DNA of 49,498 nt from an uncultured beta proteobacterium. GTDB taxonomy: Bacteria > Pseudomonadota > Gammaproteobacteria > Burkholderiales > Burkholderiaceae_C. Below the pieces are notes generated by a model. That model saw only the letters and a list, made by a program, of their open reading frames with translations, did no database searches and had not been told where the DNA came from. Shown one piece after another: positions 44,365 through 49,498 of the stretch. The stretch lies in NCBI GenBank assembly GCA_903905735.1, contig CAIVHU010000146.1, positions 1 through 49,498 on the forward strand, in the 5' to 3' direction. Within the stretch, counting starts at the first letter, position 1; every line of letters begins with the position of its first letter. Position numbers and translations under genes: made by a program.

Positions 44365-45927
44365 ATGCTGAAATTTACCTGCTGCAACCAAGTCCGCCAG
44401 TTTTCCGAACCCGCCCAAGCCCACGTGCTGCAAGGCATCCAGCGCGGTTTCGAGCGCGAATGCCTTCGTGTGGACCGATCCGGCCAACTGGCCCGCACAC
44501 CGCACCCGCAGGCGCTGGGCTCCAAGCTCACCCACCCGTGGATCACCACCGATTACGCCGAGGCGCTGCTCGAATTCATCACCCCGCCCTCGACCGACCC
44601 TGCCTATCCGCTGGCTTTTTTAACCGACATTCACCGATTCAGCGCGCAACAACTGGGCGGCGAATTCCTGTGGGCCGGCTCCATGCCCTGCCGTATTGGG
44701 ACCGATGCCGACATTGCGATTGCCAACTACGGCAGTTCCAACGCCGCGCGTTTCAAAGAGGTTTACCGCCTGGGCCTGGGCCTGCGGTACGGCCGCGCTA
44801 TGCAAACCATTGCCGGGGCGCATTACAACTGGTCGCTGCCCGACGCCTTCTGGCCGGTGCTGCGTGACACCTGCAACAGCCAGGAAGAGTTGCAGGACTT
44901 CATCAACCGGCGCTACTTTGGCCTGATCCGCAACTTTTTGCGCTTTGGCTGGCTGATTCCCTACCTGTTCGGTGCCTCGCCTGCGATCTGCCAGTCGTTT
45001 TTGCAAGGCCATCCGTCCGACCTGACCGAACTGGCCCCCGGCACGCTGCACGGCGCGTATGCCACCAGCCTGCGCATGAGCGACTTGGGCTACCAGAACC
45101 ACGCGCAGGACAAAATGGCCATCAGCTTCAACAGCCTGGCCGATTACACCCATGGGCTGGAAGCTGCGATCCGCACCCATGACCCGTTTTACGCCCAGAT
45201 GGGCGTGCGCGAGGGCGACACCTGGAAGCAGCTCAGCGACTGCCTGCTACAAACCGAGAGCGAGTTTTACGCCGCCATGCGCCCCAAACGCATTGGTCTC
45301 CAAGGTGAACGCCCGGCACTGGCACTCAAGACCTACGGCGTGCAATACGTCGAAATGCGGCTGTTTGACCTGAACCCGTTCATCGACATTGGCGTCGCGC
45401 CCGAGCAAAGCCTGTTTGCCGATGCGCTCCTGCTGATGTGCCTGTTTCGCGACAGCCCACCCATCACCAGCCGCGAGCAGGGCGAAAACGACGAGAACAA
45501 ACACCGCGTCGTCACGCGCGGGCGCCAGCCGGGTCTGCAACTGCTGGTGCACAACCGCGAGCAGCCGCTGAGCGCCCTGGCGCACGAGCTGTTTGACGAC
45601 ATGGCCCCGTTTGCCGCCATGCTGGATGCCGCTTACGGCGGTCAGCGCTACCACCTTGCACTGCTGACCCTGCGCCAGCGCATCAATCAACCTGAACTCA
45701 CACCCTCGGCCCAAGTGATCGAGGCGGTCAAGAAGCACGGCGGCTATTTCAACTTTGCTTTCGAGATGTCCAAAACCCACACCCAGGATTTGCAGGCGGT
45801 GGGCATGGCCCCTGCGGTGGAGGCCCGCTTGCGGGAAGCTGCGCAGGAATCGCTGGCGGCTCAAACACAAATCGATGCTGCGCCTCAGGTGCCGTTTGAG
45901 GATTTTGTGGCGGCTTATTACGCCTGA
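44365..45927 (+). CDS. gshA: Glutamate-cysteine ligase (class I)
   Basis: GshA joins glutamate and cysteine by a gamma bond, the first step of glutathione synthesis. The 520 residues match the E. coli-type enzyme in length and in motifs such as GFERECLRVDRSGQLARTPH, TTDYAEALLEFITP, FLWAGSMPC, YGRAMQTIAGAHYNWSLPD and YVEMRLFDLNPF. The start at 44365 (MLKFTCCNQVRQF) fits the family; the frame runs upstream to 44263 with unrelated residues. It is divergent from amn and followed by repeat L. Confidence 0.97.
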   Translation: MLKFTCCNQVRQFSEPAQAHVLQGIQRGFERECLRVDRSGQLARTPHPQALGSKLTHPWITTDYAEALLEFITPPSTDPAYPLAFLTDIHRFSAQQLGGEFLWAGSMPCRIGTDADIAIANYGSSNAARFKEVYRLGLGLRYGRAMQTIAGAHYNWSLPDAFWPVLRDTCNSQEELQDFINRRYFGLIRNFLRFGWLIPYLFGASPAICQSFLQGHPSDLTELAPGTLHGAYATSLRMSDLGYQNHAQDKMAISFNSLADYTHGLEAAIRTHDPFYAQMGVREGDTWKQLSDCLLQTESEFYAAMRPKRIGLQGERPALALKTYGVQYVEMRLFDLNPFIDIGVAPEQSLFADALLLMCLFRDSPPITSREQGENDENKHRVVTRGRQPGLQLLVHNREQPLSALAHELFDDMAPFAAMLDAAYGGQRYHLALLTLRQRINQPELTPSAQVIEAVKKHGGYFNFAFEMSKTHTQDLQAVGMAPAVEARLREAAQESLAAQTQIDAAPQVPFEDFVAAYYA

Positions 45928-45951
45928 TCAAACCGGGTTCAGGTTATGCTT

Positions 45952-46003
45952 CAAATCAGGCTCTAGCCCTTTTTGAGCAATGGCTGACAGCTATTGAATA
46001 AAT
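45952..46003 (-). repeat. Dispersed imperfect-palindrome repeat, copy L
   Basis: CAAATCAGGCTCTAGCCCTT, a middle, then ATGGCTGACAGCTATTGAAT on the plus strand. It fills the convergent gap between gshA and the carboxypeptidase gene. Confidence 0.85.
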
Positions 46004-46020
46004 AGTGGACAGGTTGCGGA

Positions 46021-47175
46021 TCATGCCCGAAGTTTGTCCAGCACGGCCAGCACGGGTTGCAGCACGCTGGCACCGAGCTTTTTGGAACGTTCACCGTTCC
46101 AGCCCACATGCGGGTCGGGCAGGTCGGCGTTGTCCTTGAACGGCATCTCGATGGTGAAGGCCAGGCAGCCAAACTGCTGGCCGATCCAGTTGGTGGCCAG
46201 CGTCATGTTGGCCTCTTCGCGGCCACCGCGCTCGTAATCGTGGGTAGTTTGGAAATCCGGGCTGGCGGCTATCCAGGCAGTTTTGAAAGCATCTTCGAGC
46301 GCTTGAATACGCGGGCCCCAGCCAGGCGTGCCCTCGGTGCCCACGACAAAGTTGTAAGGCATGCCTTCGTCACCATGCGCGTCCAGACTCAGATCGACCC
46401 CCACTTCGAGCATCCTCTGCCGCACCCAATAGACCTCGGGCGATGTCTCGCGGCTGGGTGCGGCCCACTCGCGGTTCAGGTTGGCACCGGCGGCATTGGT
46501 GCGCAGGTTGCCGCGCACCGCGCCGTCCGGATTCATATTGGGCACCACGTGAAACACGCATTTGTCCAGCAGCACACGCGCTACCGGGTCGGACTCATCG
46601 AGCAAACGCTCCAGAAAACCTTCGGCAAACCACTCGGCCATGGTCTCGCCGGGATGCTGGCGGGCGATCAGCCAGATTTTTTTCCTGTGTGCCAGCGGGG
46701 TGGCGCTGTGCGCATGGGTGATGCGAAGCAAGCTCATGTCGCGCCCGTCCACCGTGCTGCCCAGACGCTGTAGCGTCACATGCTCGGAACTGGCGGCCGA
46801 GCCGATCAAATCCAGGTGGCGTTCGTGTGAAAACGGCTCAAAGTAGGCCAGATAGACACTGTTGCTCTCGGGCATCAGCGCCACGCGCATCACCTGGCCG
46901 TCAAATTCGGTGTCGAGGCGGAACCAGTTCTGGTGATCGGTGCTGCACACCACCTTATAGTTTTCCCAACCCTTGGGGTAGGCGCTTTGCCCGGCATTCA
47001 GAAAGCTCAGGCGCACCGGAACGTTGGCTGCGCCATGCAGGCAGAAGTAAAACCACTGGGCAAACTCGCTGGCGTTGTCGCGACGGATATTGAGCTGGAT
47101 CTCCTGCGGGTCAGCCAGGCTGATCACCTCGATGGCACCGGCATCGAACTGGCTGGAAATATGAAGTGTCGACAT
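46021..47175 (-). CDS. M14-family zinc carboxypeptidase (cytosolic CCP-like)
   Basis: A 384-residue metallocarboxypeptidase. An N-terminal beta domain (about 1-125, ISSQFDAGAIEVISL, WFYFCLHGA) precedes the catalytic domain, the layout of bacterial relatives of cytosolic carboxypeptidases. Zinc ligands are His174 and Glu177 (ARQHPGETMAEW) with His267 (DAHGDE); NMNPDGAVRGNLRTNAAGAN contains the substrate-binding Arg/Asn region; the catalytic Glu is Glu343 (TIEMPFKDN). No signal peptide, so cytosolic. The natural substrate is unknown; relatives trim C-terminal or side-chain amino acids. It is a single gene. Confidence 0.94.
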   Translation of the reverse strand: MSTLHISSQFDAGAIEVISLADPQEIQLNIRRDNASEFAQWFYFCLHGAANVPVRLSFLNAGQSAYPKGWENYKVVCSTDHQNWFRLDTEFDGQVMRVALMPESNSVYLAYFEPFSHERHLDLIGSAASSEHVTLQRLGSTVDGRDMSLLRITHAHSATPLAHRKKIWLIARQHPGETMAEWFAEGFLERLLDESDPVARVLLDKCVFHVVPNMNPDGAVRGNLRTNAAGANLNREWAAPSRETSPEVYWVRQRMLEVGVDLSLDAHGDEGMPYNFVVGTEGTPGWGPRIQALEDAFKTAWIAASPDFQTTHDYERGGREEANMTLATNWIGQQFGCLAFTIEMPFKDNADLPDPHVGWNGERSKKLGASVLQPVLAVLDKLRA

Positions 47176-47277
47176 GGGCGGGTTCCTGGAAAAGCATGAT
47201 TCTAGGGTTCCCCAGGATGAAATGTCCCGCCGTGCCCGTCAACCGCCGCGGGTCACGGTTATGGCCTGAAGGGCAGC

Positions 47278-47616
47278 TCAGTCAGGTCGCCAATGGCCTT
47301 CATGCATCGCCCACTGTCCATGCCCATCCTGCACCCAGCGGTGCGGCACCCATTGCTGATGCTCGCGGTGCCGCTCCCAATGGCCGCCTTGCCATCGATG
47401 TTGATGCCCATCCCAATGCCAGAAGCCAGCCATCCAGAAATAGCCCGGGCCAGGGTTCGCCGGAACCATTTCCATTTGTGGCGGCGGTGGTGCCATCGGG
47501 GCGATCAGCGCGACGCCCGGCGGCGTGAAAGAAACGCGCGCCGGTGTCACCACGCAAGCGGTCAATCCGACTGCCAGGGCACACATCGACAGTGAGAGGG
47601 TGAGACGTTGATTCAT
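47278..47616 (-). CDS. YXWGXW-type repeat lipoprotein
   Basis: A 112-residue lipoprotein. The signal MNQRLTLSLSMCALAVGLTA ends at Cys21. The mature part is Pro-rich, then has repeated Trp/His/Gly units (GYFWMAGFWHWDGHQHRW, GGHWERHREHQQWVPHRW, GHWRPD), as in YXWGXW-repeat proteins common in the betaproteobacterial envelope. The function is unknown; the many His could bind metal. The start at 47616 is preferred to 47637 because AAGG lies nine bases upstream and the signal is then exact. It is encoded just after the gene at 47650, on the same strand, 33 bases downstream. Confidence 0.85.
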   Translation of the reverse strand: MNQRLTLSLSMCALAVGLTACVVTPARVSFTPPGVALIAPMAPPPPQMEMVPANPGPGYFWMAGFWHWDGHQHRWQGGHWERHREHQQWVPHRWVQDGHGQWAMHEGHWRPD

Positions 47617-47649
47617 GATCATGACCTTCTTGTCCATGTTCGTACTGGG

Positions 47650-48246
47650 TCAGCTGGCCGACGGTGCCATGGCGGCGTTATGTTTCTTGTTGAAAATGCG
47701 CTTGCTTTGCCGGTTCTCGCTGCGTTGAACGACCACCTGCTCCCGTGCACCAAGATGGCCGTTGTGGGCAGCCACACCCTCTTTGTGATCAACACGCGCC
47801 TGGCCGCGCTCCAGACGACCTGTTTCCTGGCCGGTGAGCGTTCCTGACTTCACCCCCTGTGCGATTCGGGTCTGCTGGTTCACGTTTCTCTGAACGTCAG
47901 CTTGCATGCGCTCGGAAGATTTGGAATCCGGGTTGCCTTTGGCAGCGTTGGTATCGGCCACTTTGATGTCACGACTGGCCTTGTTCTGCGCGTGGGTCAA
48001 TTGCGCACGCTCATTTGGCGTGAGCTTGCCATCCTTCAAATCCTTGGCCTGCAACCGATCAATGCGGCTCTGCTGTTTCTCCAGACGGCCAGCTTCAGCT
48101 GTTGTCAACTGCCCGTCTTTCAGACCATTTTCAATACGGGTTTGCTGGTTGACATCACGCTGCGTCGTGCCCGCTGCAGGCTGGGCGAAGGCGCTGACCG
48201 ATCCCATCGCAATAAAAATGGAGGCAACAAAAAAACGAGTTTTCAT
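47650..48246 (-). CDS. Periplasmic protein with internal repeats, unknown function
   Basis: A 198-residue secreted protein: signal MKTRFFVASIFIAMGSVSAF with cleavage after AFA21. It contains an almost duplicated helix pair, VNQQTRIENGLKDGQLTTAE at 32 and VNQQTRIAQGVKSGTLTGQE at 122, each continuing with GRLE..Q.R.D. A third, partial unit lies at 69-90 (DLKDGKLTPNERAQL). The (K)(D/S)GxLT(x)xE core looks like a degenerate EF-hand-style turn, but the full calcium loop is missing. The mature protein is very polar and lacks Cys and Trp. I know of similar uncharacterised proteins in Burkholderiales. It probably forms an operon with the Trp/His-repeat lipoprotein, suggesting an envelope role. Confidence 0.85.
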   Translation of the reverse strand: MKTRFFVASIFIAMGSVSAFAQPAAGTTQRDVNQQTRIENGLKDGQLTTAEAGRLEKQQSRIDRLQAKDLKDGKLTPNERAQLTHAQNKASRDIKVADTNAAKGNPDSKSSERMQADVQRNVNQQTRIAQGVKSGTLTGQETGRLERGQARVDHKEGVAAHNGHLGAREQVVVQRSENRQSKRIFNKKHNAAMAPSAS

Positions 48247-48406
48247 GATGATCTTTCAAATGAGTGGGTGAGTGGCCGATCACAGTGTTGGATGCAACCC
48301 AACGGAGCCGACTCTAGGGACCCAACCTTAGTCCCTGCTGAGGGCTTGCTTAGCCCTGGCTTAGGGATGTGCAGCCATGGTGATGGCTGGGTCTTTGGTG
48401 ATGACC

Positions 48407-49240
48407 CTATCCGATCCAGAGCACGCCCAAAGAGGCCAGCAGGCAGTAGCCACCAAACAGATGCCAGCGCCCATTTTCAAGCCACCGCGACAGCCAGCGC
48501 AGGGCCAGCAGGCCTGCGACAAAGCTCAAGGCCATGCCCATCAGGCCGGGCAGCAACGCATGCACCAGGCCACCTGCAAGTGTCAGATCAGACGATTTCA
48601 GCAAACGCCAGACTTCGCGTGCGATCACGGCCGGGGTCAGCACCACTGCCAGCGCGAAGCTGAACTCCTCCGCGCGCATGCGGCCAATGCCCAGTGCCAG
48701 GCCCGTCGAGATCGTCGCGCCCGAGCGAGAGAAACCCCGAAACGGCAGGCACAGCCCCTGCACGGCACCAATCCAGGCGGCGCTGTAGGCCGAGACGTCC
48801 CTGTCGCGCTCGGCAAAGCGTGCCGAGACAATGATCAATATGCCCGCACTGGCCAGCGACGCCGCCATCAGCCGGGCATCGCCAAAAAGATGCTCAATCT
48901 CGAAGCCGGGCGCGTTGTGCATCACGACACGCTTGATCAGTTGCAGCAGCAGCAACCCGACCACGCCGGTGATGGCCGTGGCGATGACCAAATTCAGGGT
49001 GTGGGTTTTTAACGCTTGCGGAGAATCAAAGAAGGACGCGCGCCACGACCGCCAGTAATACGCAATGACGGCAAACATTGTTCCCGTGTGCAGCATGACC
49101 AGCAGGAGTGTCATCTGCGGGGACGTGGGGTCCAGCCCCATTAATTTCTCCGCCACGATGACATGGGCTGAACTGGAGATGGGCAACAACTCGGCAGACC
49201 CTTGAATCACGGCAAGGATCAGTATCTGTAATAAGGTCAT
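48407..49240 (-). CDS. uppP: Undecaprenyl-diphosphatase (UppP/BacA)
   Basis: An integral membrane phosphatase that recycles undecaprenyl pyrophosphate to the monophosphate carrier for cell-wall synthesis; overproduction gives bacitracin resistance in other bacteria. The 277-residue protein has about eight helices. The first catalytic motif is GSAELLPISSSAHVIVAE (Glu17, Ser, His26) and the second PFRGFSRSGATISTGLALG. The start at 49240 (MTLLQILILAVIQG) is at the expected point; the frame is open upstream to 49369, but those residues are not family-like. Confidence 0.96.
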   Translation of the reverse strand: MTLLQILILAVIQGSAELLPISSSAHVIVAEKLMGLDPTSPQMTLLLVMLHTGTMFAVIAYYWRSWRASFFDSPQALKTHTLNLVIATAITGVVGLLLLQLIKRVVMHNAPGFEIEHLFGDARLMAASLASAGILIIVSARFAERDRDVSAYSAAWIGAVQGLCLPFRGFSRSGATISTGLALGIGRMRAEEFSFALAVVLTPAVIAREVWRLLKSSDLTLAGGLVHALLPGLMGMALSFVAGLLALRWLSRWLENGRWHLFGGYCLLASLGVLWIG

Positions 49241-49394
49241 GGGGGTTCGCGTTTTTTGTTTCCGGGAATACCAGACGCCAAAAGGCGCCAAGGCATTCAG
49301 ATGATAGGTCAGCAGCGTCCTGGCGACCCGGCATCGACCATTAACCTTGCAGGCACGTGTTGGCCACATGCTGCGCCCTGGCCCACCGGGTCTG

Positions 49395-49498
49395 TCACGC
49401 CGTAAATTGAAGCGTGTTCGTCAAGTCACCCATCGGTTGCTGGCCACGCGCCTGCATGGCGACATCACGCTGCGTCAAGCCATCGAGCTTTTCCAGAC
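49395..49498 (-). CDS. C-terminal fragment of an unidentified gene (cut by window edge)
   Basis: The minus strand enters the window in an open frame of 33 codons, LEKLDGLTQRDVAMQARGQQ followed by PMGDLTNTLQFTA and a TGA at 49395-49397. It is 154 bases upstream of uppP on the same strand. Too short to assign; it may be the end of a real gene or chance. Confidence 0.4.
   Translation of the reverse strand, partial: LEKLDGLTQRDVAMQARGQQPMGDLTNTLQFTA

Noticed and set aside
48151-49476. Identical 16-base string (GACATCACGCTGCGTC) at 48151 and 49461, both encoding TQRDV
   Set aside because: Only five residues match and the surrounding sequences differ, so paralogy of the edge fragment with the repeat protein is not supported.

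Overview
The window looks like chromosomal DNA of a betaproteobacterium of the Burkholderiales, most likely Comamonadaceae (Rhodoferax/Polaromonas-like). The grounds are protein similarity recognised by eye, the gene order atpI-B-E-F-H-A-G-D-C, and a dispersed short repeat (TTTTGATAGCTGCT...AGGGCTAGAGGCCAA) that I associate with that family. No phage, plasmid origin or CRISPR array is visible. Most genes are housekeeping or conserved genes of the family.

Layout. 1-1118 is a gene graveyard: a remnant of an IS5-type transposase and a broken short-chain dehydrogenase. 1119-1288 has tRNA-Arg(CCG) preceded by a stranded 5' half copy of itself. 1401-3413 holds three minus-strand genes (unknown protein, YheT-like hydrolase, SnoaL-like protein). 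3572-5570 is a LemA-TPM-TPM operon that converges on the ATP synthase operon (5659-12893, minus). 12981-15073 is ybeD-lipB-lipA for lipoate attachment and synthesis, with a REP-like palindrome inserted in frame in lipB. 15132-18590 encodes a SWIM/SNF2 helicase, 19003-21177 an orphan hybrid sensor kinase and 21320-21844 an EF-hand protein. 22523-25437 has an unknown protein, a glycine-zipper lipoprotein, an EamA transporter and a class IV aminotransferase. 25469-32146 is rich in stress genes: htpG behind a sigma-32-like promoter and a leader hairpin, an APH/P-loop fusion kinase, an FKBP, an Hsp20 with its own sigma-32-like promoter, and an SrkA-type kinase.

32291-37260 is the most system-like part. 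Four tightly packed genes encode a GMC oxidoreductase, a TPR/ATP-grasp protein, a SerC-like aminotransferase and an M19 dipeptidase homologue with an altered metal site. A NodIJ-like ABC exporter lies convergently beside them. Together they could form a small pathway that makes and trims an amide-linked amino-acid compound (inference). 39220-40199 is a two-gene module with overlapping start and stop whose second product is an AbiEii-type nucleotidyltransferase. After it come purT, a DUF4143-type ATPase with a palindromic operator candidate, amn and gshA (divergent), an M14 carboxypeptidase, two small envelope proteins, uppP and a truncated frame at the edge.

The most unusual signal in the raw DNA is the dispersed repeat. 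I count twelve copies. Four lie between convergent genes, several contribute start codons, stop codons or a ribosome binding site, and three lie inside unrelated coding regions with the same orientation, the same reading frame and exactly the same 45-base length.
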